From: Vitreoscilla sp.
GTDB taxonomy: Bacteria > Pseudomonadota > Gammaproteobacteria > Burkholderiales > Burkholderiaceae
Assembly (NCBI GenBank): GCA_014378125.1
Contig: JACMOG010000398.1
Coordinates: 1-8,437 of the forward strand
Direction: 5' to 3'
DNA: 8,437 nt
Under the pieces are notes generated by a model that saw only the letters and a list, made by a program, of their open reading frames with translations, was not told where the DNA came from and searched no databases. How positions within the stretch are numbered: the stretch's first letter is position 1; every line of letters starts with the position of its first letter. Both the position numbers and the translations under genes were made by a program. This document shows positions 1-6,507 of the stretch, piece after piece.

Positions 1-834
1 CATCGTGCCGGTGCGGCCGAAGCCGACGGCGATCTCGTCGAGCACCAGGTGCACGCCGAAGCGGTCGCACAGCGCGCGCGCCGCGCGCAGGTAGGCCGGG
101 TCGTGCATGGCCATGCCGGTGGCGCACTGCACCAGCGGCTCGAGGATGACAGCCGCGGTCTCCTCGTGGTGCTCGGCCAGCCAGGCCTCGAGTTCGCGTG
201 CGGCGCGGTGCGCGACGCCGACGGCGGTCTCGTCGCCCTGCGCGCCGCGCGCGTCGGGCGACATCACGGTGGCCGACAGCCGCACCAGCGGCGCGTAGGC
301 CTCGCGGAACAGCGCGATGTCGGTGACGCCCAGCGCGCCCGCGGTCTCGCCGTGATAGCCACCCCGCAGCGCCACGAAGCGGTTCTTGGACGGCTTGCCG
401 GCGTTGCGCCAGTGGTGCGCGCTCATCTTCAGCGCGATCTCGGTGGCGGACGCGCCGTCGCTGGCGTAGAACGCGTGGCCCAGGCCGGTGAGGGCGGCCA
501 GGCGCTCCGACAGCTCCACCACAGGCGCGTGCGTGAGGCCGGCCAGCATCGTGTGGTCGAGCCGGGACAACTGGTCGACCAGCGCCGAGCGGATGGCCGG
601 ATGGCCGTGGCCGAACAGGTTGGTCCACCACGAGCTGATGCCGTCGAGGTAGCGCCTGCCCTCCACGTCGACCAGCCACGGGCCCTCTGCCGACGCGATG
701 GCGATCAACGGCGTGCTGTCCAGCTGCGGGCCGTCGGGCGAGCCGTGCGCCTTCATCTGCGTGCAGGGATGCCAGACGGCCTTCAGGCTGCGGGCACGCC
801 AGGCTTCGTTGGAGCCCGTGAGTGTGGCGGTCAT
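1..834 (-). CDS. bioA: Adenosylmethionine-8-amino-7-oxononanoate aminotransferase (DAPA synthase), 3' end missing
   Basis: BioA is a PLP-dependent class III aminotransferase that moves the amino group of S-adenosylmethionine to KAPA, making DAPA in cytoplasmic biotin synthesis. The first 278 codons are visible; the C-terminus lies beyond base 1. Family signatures appear in order: WHPCTQM (residues 21-27), the SSWWTN substrate-pocket motif (67-72), [12 protein letters not shown] (125-136), GGYHGET with the PLP-stacking Tyr160, and [14 protein letters not shown] (265-278), whose Asp266 should contact the PLP pyridine nitrogen. The Schiff-base lysine, normally about 30 residues further on, is outside the window. 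The ATG at 834-832 overlaps the panD stop (ATGA), and only a weak purine stretch (GGCGAG) precedes it, so translation probably depends on coupling to panD. The motif set separates it from other class III transaminases with good certainty. Confidence 0.93.
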   Translation of the reverse strand, partial: MTATLTGSNEAWRARSLKAVWHPCTQMKAHGSPDGPQLDSTPLIAIASAEGPWLVDVEGRRYLDGISSWWTNLFGHGHPAIRSALVDQLSRLDHTMLAGLTHAPVVELSERLAALTGLGHAFYASDGASATEIALKMSAHHWRNAGKPSKNRFVALRGGYHGETAGALGVTDIALFREAYAPLVRLSATVMSPDARGAQGDETAVGVAHRAARELEAWLAEHHEETAAVILEPLVQCATGMAMHDPAYLRAARALCDRFGVHLVLDEIAVGFGRTGTM

Positions 835-1229
835 CTGCTCGCCGCGACGGTCTCTTCGGTATGGCCCACGAACGGCGGGCGCTGCTTGATGCGGTTGTGC
901 TCGTCCACGAACACCAGCCTGGGCTGGGCGTCGTCGAGCTTGTCCTCGTGGACCATGGCGAAGGCCGCGATGATCACCAGGTCGCCCACGGCGGCGCGGC
1001 GCGCGGCCGAGCCGTTGAGCGAGATGATGCCGCTGCCGCGCGGGGCGCGCAGGGCGTAGGTCACCAGGCGCTCGCCGTTGTCCACGTCCCAGATGTGCAC
1101 CTGTTCGTTCTCGCGCACGTTGGCGGCGTCCAGCAGGTCTTCGTCGATCGCGCACGAGCCCTCGTAGTGGAGCTCGCAGTGCGTAACGCGGGCGCGGTGG
1201 ATCTTGGACTTCAGCAGGGTACGGAACAT
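831..1229 (-). CDS. panD: Aspartate 1-decarboxylase (pyruvoyl-dependent)
   Basis: PanD decarboxylates L-aspartate to beta-alanine, the precursor for pantothenate and coenzyme A. The 132-residue protein is close to the usual 120-140 and begins [16 protein letters not shown]. The self-cleavage site is intact: Gly24-Ser25 within YEGSCAID, where Ser25 becomes the pyruvoyl group after cleavage. The other family residues Lys9, Arg54 and Tyr58 (ERLVTY) are present, as is the NGSAAR segment that lines the active site. The start is the ATG at 1229-1227, with no clear Shine-Dalgarno sequence in front, only CAAGACG. The leader contains several potential hairpins. It is the first gene of a two-gene cofactor unit with bioA and is transcribed away from the flagellar operon. 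In gammaproteobacteria processing usually needs the maturase PanZ; no such gene is in this window. Confidence 0.95.
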   Translation of the reverse strand: MFRTLLKSKIHRARVTHCELHYEGSCAIDEDLLDAANVRENEQVHIWDVDNGERLVTYALRAPRGSGIISLNGSAARRAAVGDLVIIAAFAMVHEDKLDDAQPRLVFVDEHNRIKQRPPFVGHTEETVAASR

Positions 1230-1241
1230 CGTCTTGCGTCT

Positions 1242-1265
1242 GGGGAAAAGCCGGGATTTTGCCCC
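1242..1265 (-). other. Hairpin in the panD 5' leader, next to the start codon
   Basis: Read in the panD direction, GGGG plus AAAA pairs with TTTT plus CCCC around a 7-base loop, with one bulged base. It ends 12 nt before the panD ATG, in a leader that lacks a clear ribosome binding site. The location would allow control of translation initiation, but nothing in the sequence shows that it does. It is not followed by a U-run, so it is not an intrinsic terminator. Confidence 0.45.
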
Positions 1266-1289
1266 GCTTCTCTCGCTGGACGGTATGGG

Positions 1290-1315
1290 CCCTGCCCGGC
1301 AGGGGCTTTCGCCCC
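1290..1315 (-). other. Two overlapping, mutually exclusive hairpins in the panD leader
   Basis: On the minus strand the first hairpin is GGGGC-GAAA-GCCCC (1315-1302), a five-pair stem capped by a GNRA tetraloop. The second is CCCTGC-CGG-GCAGGG (1304-1290). They share bases 1302-1304, so both cannot form fully together. The pairing is directly visible. A switching or protein-binding role is inference, and no known riboswitch consensus was recognised. Confidence 0.45.
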
Positions 1316-1361
1316 GACGAAGGAGCCCCGGATGAAGCGGCTTTTCGGCCTCTTTTCCGGC

Positions 1362-1386
1362 TCAAGTTTTCGGCCCTCGCCGGCAA
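1362..1386 (+). promoter_or_regulatory. Weak sigma-28 (FliA)-like promoter candidate upstream of flhB
   Basis: TCAAGTTT (1362-1369) resembles the sigma-28 -35 element (TCAAGT in Pseudomonas, TAAAGTTT in enterics). GCCGGCAA (1379-1386) matches six of eight bases of the -10 consensus GCCGATAA. Spacing is 1-2 nt shorter than usual, which lowers confidence. Transcription would start near 1394, giving a leader of about 48 nt before flhB. If real, FliA from the last gene would activate its own operon. No FlhDC box or sigma-54 site was recognised. Confidence 0.35.
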
Positions 1387-1413
1387 CATGTCGTCACACG
1401 CATCCCTGCCCGA

Positions 1414-1441
1414 ATTCCGCATTCGACATTCCTGATTCCAA
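1414..1441 (+). repeat. Degenerate 7-base tandem repeat abutting the flhB start
   Basis: Four consecutive 7-base units, ATTCCGC, ATTCGAC, ATTCCTG and ATTCCAA, end exactly at the base before the flhB ATG. The complement of the first unit (GCGGAAT) resembles the GCGGATT repeat beyond the operon at 8104-8162, in the opposite orientation. The repeat occupies the position where the flhB ribosome binding site should be. Confidence 0.55.
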
Positions 1442-2623
1442 ATGGCCGGCCAAGACTCCGCAGACCGCAACCTCCCCGCCTCTGCGAAGAAGATTCGCAA
1501 GGCGAGGCAGGAAGGCAATGTCCCGCGCTCGCGGGACCTGGGTCATTTCGTGGCCATGGGCCTGGCCGCCGCGCTGCTGTTCACCGTGATGCCGTGGCTC
1601 ACGGCGTATTCGCAGCACCTGCTGGCCGACGGCCTCACCTTCGACCACCGCGTGATCGCCGACCCGCACGTCGCCGGCGAGTTCGCCGTCGGGCTGTTCA
1701 CCCGCGGCCTCATGGTGGTGCTGATGGCCGGCGGCCTGTTCGCCGCGGCCGCCGTGGGCGCCAACATCGCGTTCGGCGGCTGGAACATGTCCCTGAAGGC
1801 CGTGTCGCCCGACTTCGGCCGCCTCAACCCGATCTCGGGCGTGGCGCGGCTGTTCAGCCCGCACCAGCTGATGACCGTGCTCAAGGCCTCGGCGCTGGCC
1901 ATCGCCGTCGGCTTCGCCGGCACCGTGTACCTGAAGAACCATTTCGCGCAGCTGGGCGGCGTGCTCACCGCCGAGCTGCCCGACGGCCTGGCCACGGTGG
2001 GCCGGACGCTGGGAGCCGGCTTCCTCATGATGCTGCTGGTGCTGGCCGCCTGGGCAGCCGTCGACGTCTTCTGGCAGAAGAAGAGCTACCTCGACAAGCT
2101 CAAGATGAGCCGCGAGGAGCAGAAGCAGGAGCACAAGGAGTCCGAGGGCAACGTCGAGGTCAAGGCCAAGATGAAGCAGAAGATGCGCGAGATGGCGCGT
2201 CGCCGGATGATGAAGGCCGTGCCGGCCGCGGACATCGTCGTGATGAACCCGACCCACTATGCCGTCGCGCTGAAGTACGACCAGGCGGCGATGGGCGCCC
2301 CCCGCGTGGTGGCCAAGGGCACCGACCGCCTGGCGATGCGCATCCGCGACCTGGCCCGCGACGCCGGCGTGCCCGTGCTCGAGGCCCCGCCGCTGGCACG
2401 CGCGCTCTACACCCACGTGGAGATCGACGGCGAGGTGCCGGCGATGCTGTTCGCCGCCGTGGCGCAGGTACTCGCCTGGGTGTACCAGCTGCGCGCCGCG
2501 CCCAACCTGAACCTGCGCGCGCCCGACGTGAACGTGCCTCCCGAACTCGACCCGCTCACCGGCGGACCCGCCAAGCCCAAGCGCCGCCGTCCGCCGCGCG
2601 CCGCGTCGGCCACCGCCGAGTAA
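1442..2623 (+). CDS. flhB: Flagellar type III export apparatus protein FlhB
   Basis: FlhB is an inner-membrane protein of the flagellar export gate. Its self-cleaving cytoplasmic domain switches secretion from rod/hook to filament substrates, together with the hook-length protein FliK. The 393-residue product starts with the usual cytoplasmic basic stretch (KKIRKARQEGNVPRSRDL, 16-33). Hydrophobic segments follow near 34-56, 87-111, 146-164 and 190-211. A long charged connector (about 212-256) leads to the autocleavage motif NPTH at 269-272, the same residue numbers as in Salmonella FlhB. The family length is about 350-390; the extra residues here form a proline- and arginine-rich tail (from about 365). 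The ATG at 1442 fits the family N-terminus but has no Shine-Dalgarno sequence. It leads the operon, 18 nt before flhA. A virulence type III homologue (YscU/SctU) is unlikely given the flagellar neighbours. Confidence 0.96.
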   Translation: MAGQDSADRNLPASAKKIRKARQEGNVPRSRDLGHFVAMGLAAALLFTVMPWLTAYSQHLLADGLTFDHRVIADPHVAGEFAVGLFTRGLMVVLMAGGLFAAAAVGANIAFGGWNMSLKAVSPDFGRLNPISGVARLFSPHQLMTVLKASALAIAVGFAGTVYLKNHFAQLGGVLTAELPDGLATVGRTLGAGFLMMLLVLAAWAAVDVFWQKKSYLDKLKMSREEQKQEHKESEGNVEVKAKMKQKMREMARRRMMKAVPAADIVVMNPTHYAVALKYDQAAMGAPRVVAKGTDRLAMRIRDLARDAGVPVLEAPPLARALYTHVEIDGEVPAMLFAAVAQVLAWVYQLRAAPNLNLRAPDVNVPPELDPLTGGPAKPKRRRPPRAASATAE

Positions 2624-2641
2624 AGACCTCCAGAGCCCTGA

Positions 2642-4735
2642 ATGAACGACTTCAAGAAGCTCCTCGCCAACCTCACCGGCAACGCCGCCATCGGCAAGGC
2701 GTTGATGGCGCCCATCTTCATCGTCATGGTGCTGTCCATGATGGTGCTGCCGCTGCCGTCGTTCGTGCTCGACCTGTTCTTCACCTTCAACATCGCCATG
2801 GCGCTGATGGTGATGATGGTGGCCGCCAACCTCGTCCGTCCGCTGGACTTCGCCGCGTTCCCCACGGTGCTGCTCATCACCACGCTGCTGCGCCTGTCGC
2901 TGAACGTGGCCTCCACCCGCGTGGTGTTGATGGAAGGCCACACCGGCCCCGGCGCCGCCGGCCACGTGATCGAGTCGTTCGGCCACTTCCTGATCGGCGG
3001 CAACTTCGCCGTCGGCCTGATCGTGTTCGCGATCATCGTCGTGATCAACTTCATCGTGGTCACCAAGGGCGCCGAGCGCATCGCCGAAGTCGGCGCGCGC
3101 TTCACCCTCGATGCGATGCCCGGCAAGCAGATGGCCATCGACGCCGATCTGAACGCCGGCCTCATCGACGAGGCGATGGCCAAGCAGCGCCGCCGCGAAG
3201 TGGGCGACGAGGCCGAGTTCTTCGACTCCATGGTCGGCGCGTCGAAGTTCGTGCGCGGCGATGCCATGGCCGGCATCCTGATCCTGTTCATCAACATCAT
3301 CGGCGGCTTCGTGGTCGGCGTGGTGCAGCACAGCCTGTCGGCCGGCGACGCCGCCGACACCTACATCGTGCTGGCGGTGGGCGACGCGCTGGTGGCCCAG
3401 ATCCCCGGCCTGCTCATCTCGGTAGCGGCCGCCATGGTGGTGTCGCGCGTCGGCAAGGAAGAAGACTCGGGCTCGCAGATCCGCAACCAGCTGTTCGGCT
3501 CGCCCAAGGCGCTGGGCATCACCGCCGGCATCGTCGGCGCCCTGGCGCTGATCCCGGGCATGCCGCACCTCGTGTTCCTGCTCATCGCGGGCGCCGCCGG
3601 CTGGTTCGCGCGCTTCCAGAAGCGCAAGACCGAGGCCGACGCGATCGCCGCCAAGACCAAGGCCGAGGTGCCGCCGCCGCCCAAGCCGGCCGACGCCGAG
3701 GCCGGCTGGGACGACGTCACGCCGGTGGACATCCTGGGCCTGGAGGTGGGCTACCGCCTGATCGCCCTGGTCGACAAGACGCGCTCCGGCGACCTGCTGG
3801 CCCGCATCAAGGGCGTGCGCAAGAAGTTCGCGCAGGACGTGGGCTTCCTGCCGCCTTCGGTGCACATCCGAGACAACCTCGAGCTCAAGCCCAGCATGTA
3901 CCGCGTCACCTTGCGCGGCGCGGTGATCGGCGAGGGCGAGGCGTTTCCGGGCATGCACCTGGCCATCAATCCGGGCGGCACCACGCTGCAGCTGCCGGGC
4001 ACCAAGTGCGTCGACCCCGCCTTCGGGCTGCCCGCGGTGTGGATCGAGGAACGCCAACGGGAAAGTGCCCAAATGGCCGGCTATACGGTGGTTGATTGTC
4101 CGACTGTGGTCGCCACCCATCTCTCACACTTGATGCAAGTGAACGCGGCACGCCTGTTGGGCCGCAACGAAGTCCAGATGCTGGTCGAACACGTGACCAA
4201 GCTGGCCCCCAAGCTGATCGAAGACGTAATTCCCAAGATGATCGCCATCGCGCCGTTGCAAAAGACTCTCCAGCTGCTGCTGGAAGAGGGCGTGCACATC
4301 CGCGATTTCCGCTCCATCGTGGAATCGCTGGCCGAACACGCCGGCAGCGTCACCGACCCGGCCGAACTGGCCCGCCGCATCCGCACCCACATCGCCCCGG
4401 CCATCGTCCAGCAGATCTACGGCCCGGTCCGCGAGCTCGACGTCATCGCCCTCGAACCCGATCTGGAGCGCATGGTCACCCAGGCCCTGACGTCGCCCCA
4501 CGGCGCCGTGCGGGACCCGGGCGTGGCCGACACGCCCACCCGCCAGGCCACCGACATGGCCCGCCGCCAGGAAGACAAGGGCCACCCGGCCTGCCTGCTG
4601 GTGCCGGACGCGCTGCGCGCGCCCCTGGCCCGACTCCTCAAGAGAGCCGCCCCGCGCCTGAAGGTGCTGGCTCACAGCGAAATTCCTGAAACCCACTCGA
4701 TCCGGATCGGCTCGATCATCGGAGGTACCGCATGA
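2642..4735 (+). CDS. flhA: Flagellar type III export gate protein FlhA
   Basis: FlhA forms the nonameric export gate in the inner membrane. It uses the proton motive force and docks chaperone-substrate complexes through its cytoplasmic ring. The 697 residues match the family length (about 690). The N-terminal half has eight hydrophobic segments between about 20 and 322. The FHIPEP signature region is clear (FTLDAMPGKQMAIDADLNAG, 154-173). Charged residues known to matter in Salmonella occur one position earlier here: Arg93, Arg146, Arg153, Asp157, Lys202, Asp207 and Asp248. A linker with a PPPPK run (about 326-358) leads to the soluble domain (about 360-697), including VGFLPPSVHIRDN. A weak purine stretch precedes the ATG. 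The stop overlaps the flhF start (ATGA). Codon choice between about 4049 and 4330 is less GC-biased than in the rest of the gene. Confidence 0.97.
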   Translation: MNDFKKLLANLTGNAAIGKALMAPIFIVMVLSMMVLPLPSFVLDLFFTFNIAMALMVMMVAANLVRPLDFAAFPTVLLITTLLRLSLNVASTRVVLMEGHTGPGAAGHVIESFGHFLIGGNFAVGLIVFAIIVVINFIVVTKGAERIAEVGARFTLDAMPGKQMAIDADLNAGLIDEAMAKQRRREVGDEAEFFDSMVGASKFVRGDAMAGILILFINIIGGFVVGVVQHSLSAGDAADTYIVLAVGDALVAQIPGLLISVAAAMVVSRVGKEEDSGSQIRNQLFGSPKALGITAGIVGALALIPGMPHLVFLLIAGAAGWFARFQKRKTEADAIAAKTKAEVPPPPKPADAEAGWDDVTPVDILGLEVGYRLIALVDKTRSGDLLARIKGVRKKFAQDVGFLPPSVHIRDNLELKPSMYRVTLRGAVIGEGEAFPGMHLAINPGGTTLQLPGTKCVDPAFGLPAVWIEERQRESAQMAGYTVVDCPTVVATHLSHLMQVNAARLLGRNEVQMLVEHVTKLAPKLIEDVIPKMIAIAPLQKTLQLLLEEGVHIRDFRSIVESLAEHAGSVTDPAELARRIRTHIAPAIVQQIYGPVRELDVIALEPDLERMVTQALTSPHGAVRDPGVADTPTRQATDMARRQEDKGHPACLLVPDALRAPLARLLKRAAPRLKVLAHSEIPETHSIRIGSIIGGTA
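4721..4725 (+). promoter_or_regulatory. Strong ribosome binding site for flhF inside the end of flhA
   Basis: GGAGG lies 6 nt before the flhF ATG at 4732, within the last codons of flhA. Together with the ATGA overlap it fixes the flhF start and indicates reinitiation or coupled translation of the two proteins. Confidence 0.85.
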
Positions 4736-6441
4736 ACGTCAAACGCTTTGCCGCACGCACTTCGCGCGAGGCTCTCGCGCTCGTGCGCCAGGCCTTCGGC
4801 GTCGACGCCGTGGTGCTCTCGACGAAGCCGTGTGCCGAAGGGATCGAAGTGCTCGCGATGGCGCCCGACAGCGTCGCCGGCCTCGAACGCTTCACCGCCA
4901 CGTCCGAGGAAGTGGCTCCGCGCCGCTCGCCGGCCCAGCGCGCCGCCGCTCCGGCCCCTGCCGCCGCGCAGAACGCCGCCCTCGCCGGCGCGCAGCGCGA
5001 GCTCGCCAACCGCATGGCCGTGCCGCACAACGAGGTGGAAGCCGACGCCGACCAGCTGGCCATGAGCACGCTGTCGTTCCAGGACTACGTGCGCGACCGC
5101 ATGCTCAAGCGGCGCCATGCCGAGCTGCACGCCGCCCCGGTGGAAGACACCCCGGCGCCGCGCGTCGAGACCACCCGCAGCGCCCTGGCCCAGGCGGGCG
5201 CCGCCCGCACCGCCGTCGCCCGTGCCAACGCACGGCAGCAACAGCTGCAGGCCATGGAAAATCACCCGGGCGTCAACGACGCCAACGACGACTACTTCGA
5301 CGCGCCCCAACCGGTGGCTCCCCGCCGCGCGGCGCCGCAACAGCGCGTCGAGCCGACGCTGCCGCCGCAACGCGCCGAGCGCCCCGCGCCGCAATCCTTC
5401 GCCAACGCCCCGGTGCTGCACGACGACTACGCGCAAGAGCCGGTGCAGCCGCCCTCGGCCTCGGTCACGCACCTGGCCGAGGTGGTGAGCCGCAACAACC
5501 ACCTGGACATGGTCAACGAGCTGCGCTCGATGAAGGGCCTGATCGAGGAGCGCTTCGGCGCCCTGGCCTTCATGGAGAAGCTTCAGCGCCAGCCGCGCCA
5601 GGCGCTGCTCGCCCAGAAGCTGCTGGACGTGGGCTTCTCGCCCGCGCTGATCCGCAAGATGGTCGACGCGCTGCCGGCCGAAGCCGCCGACGAGAACGCC
5701 TGGGCCGCCGGCGTGCTCGAGCGCAACCTGTTCACGAACGAAGCCGAACTCTCGATGGAAGACCAGGGCGGCGTGTTCGCGCTGATCGGATCCACCGGCG
5801 TCGGCAAGACCACGACCACCGCCAAGATCGCCGCCGGCTTCGCCGCGCGCCACGGCGCCGCCAACCTCGGCCTGATCACGCTGGACGCCTATCGCGTCGG
5901 CGCCCACGAACAGCTGCGCGCCTACGCCCGCATCCTGGGCGTGCCGGTGCACACCGCGCACGACCGCGCGTCGCTGGAAGACCTGCTGGAGCTGCTGGCC
6001 GGCAAGAAGATGGTGCTGATCGACACCGCGGGCATGGCCCAGCGCGACGGCCGCACCCGCGAGCTGCTGGAGATGCTGGCGCACCGTTCCATCAAGAAGG
6101 TGCTGGTGGTCGACGCCTCGTCGCAAGGCGAGACCATCGACGACGTGATCATCAACTGGAAGGCCTCGGCCTGCACCGGCGTGATCCTGTCCAAGATCGA
6201 CGAGGCCGTGAAGCTGGCCCCGGCGCTCGACGTGCTGATCCGCCACAAGCTGAAGAACATCGGCGTGGCCAACGGCCAGCGCGTGCCGGAAGACTGGCAC
6301 CACCTGTCGGCCAACGCGCTCGTTCACCGTGCGCTCAAGGGCGGCGGCAGCGCGGCCTATCGCATGGATCCGCAGGACGTGCACCTCGTGTTCGCGCACG
6401 CCGGGCTGAACCAGCAGTCGGCCGCCGCGCTGCGCGTCTGA
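4732..6441 (+). CDS. flhF: Flagellar positioning GTPase FlhF (SRP-type)
   Basis: FlhF is the third SRP-family GTPase, after Ffh and FtsY. It sets where, and with FlhG how many, flagella are built by placing early basal-body components at the membrane. The 569-residue protein starts with the family's MNVKRF...SREALALVRQAFG (1-23), followed by a long Ala/Pro/Arg-rich low-complexity B region (about 62-245). The N domain spans about 250-340 and the G domain about 345-540. GTPase motifs are intact: G1 GSTGVGKT (353-360), LDAYRVGAHEQL (384-395), G3 DTAG (431-434) and G4-like SKID (487-490). It is longer than Bacillus (about 366) or Pseudomonas (about 430) FlhF because of the linker. A short island, LSFQDYVRDRML (114-125), stands out in that linker. 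The ATG overlaps the flhA stop. The G-domain motifs and context leave little doubt. Confidence 0.96.
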   Translation: MNVKRFAARTSREALALVRQAFGVDAVVLSTKPCAEGIEVLAMAPDSVAGLERFTATSEEVAPRRSPAQRAAAPAPAAAQNAALAGAQRELANRMAVPHNEVEADADQLAMSTLSFQDYVRDRMLKRRHAELHAAPVEDTPAPRVETTRSALAQAGAARTAVARANARQQQLQAMENHPGVNDANDDYFDAPQPVAPRRAAPQQRVEPTLPPQRAERPAPQSFANAPVLHDDYAQEPVQPPSASVTHLAEVVSRNNHLDMVNELRSMKGLIEERFGALAFMEKLQRQPRQALLAQKLLDVGFSPALIRKMVDALPAEAADENAWAAGVLERNLFTNEAELSMEDQGGVFALIGSTGVGKTTTTAKIAAGFAARHGAANLGLITLDAYRVGAHEQLRAYARILGVPVHTAHDRASLEDLLELLAGKKMVLIDTAGMAQRDGRTRELLEMLAHRSIKKVLVVDASSQGETIDDVIINWKASACTGVILSKIDEAVKLAPALDVLIRHKLKNIGVANGQRVPEDWHHLSANALVHRALKGGGSAAYRMDPQDVHLVFAHAGLNQQSAAALRV

Positions 6442-6492
6442 ACGTCCCGCGAAACACCGCTTTTCTCCCGTGAACACAAAACAATCTTGCAC

Positions 6493-6496
6493 GGAG
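6493..6496 (+). promoter_or_regulatory. Ribosome binding site choosing the flhG start
   Basis: GGAG lies 11 nt before the ATG at 6508, a rather long spacer. An in-frame TTG at 6487 lies upstream of this site, so the ATG is the better start. The 66-nt gap after flhF holds the only A/T-rich patch inside the operon (about 6460-6490), without a convincing promoter. Confidence 0.6.
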
Positions 6497-6507
6497 TAGT
6501 CGCTTAC

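Larger units (their letters stand above)
1332..1589 (+). other. Possible small upstream ORF overlapping the flhB start (85 codons)
   Basis: An ATG at 1332 is preceded by a near-ideal AAGGAG (1320-1325) with a 6-nt spacer. The frame stays open to a TGA at 1587-1589, overlapping the first 148 nt of flhB in another frame. The predicted product begins [17 protein letters not shown] and turns into an arginine- and tryptophan-rich string, which is typical of an out-of-frame reading of flhB. No family is recognised. The 3' part is almost certainly not selected as protein. The 5' part could be a leader that loads ribosomes ahead of flhB, whose own start has no ribosome binding site. Chance is the simplest alternative. 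Confidence 0.2.

Noticed and set aside
49..1059. A plus-strand open frame antisense to bioA and part of panD
   Set aside because: Arg/Ala/Gly/His-rich shadow; the minus strand carries diagnostic BioA and PanD motifs.
1230..1441. Sigma-70 promoter for panD-bioA
   Set aside because: Candidate hexamers on the minus strand, such as TTGGAA near 1441, have no matching -10 at a normal distance.
1594..4095. An 833-codon plus-strand frame overlapping flhB and flhA
   Set aside because: Out-of-frame reading giving arginine-rich repeats; it spans the flhB-flhA junction without regard to the real genes.
1394..4120. A 908-codon open frame on the minus strand opposite flhB and flhA
   Set aside because: Its product is dominated by His, Gly, Ala, Arg and Val-Asp-Gln strings with no domain. 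This is what results from reading strongly GC3-biased coding DNA on the complementary strand. flhB and flhA fully explain the region.
6487..6507. TTG start adding seven residues to FlhG
   Set aside because: The GGAG site lies downstream of this TTG, and the ATG at 6508 gives the short N-terminus before DQAxxLR expected for the family.
6442..6507. Internal promoter between flhF and flhG
   Set aside because: The gap is A/T-rich relative to its surroundings, but no -35/-10 pair or sigma-28 motif with acceptable spacing was found.
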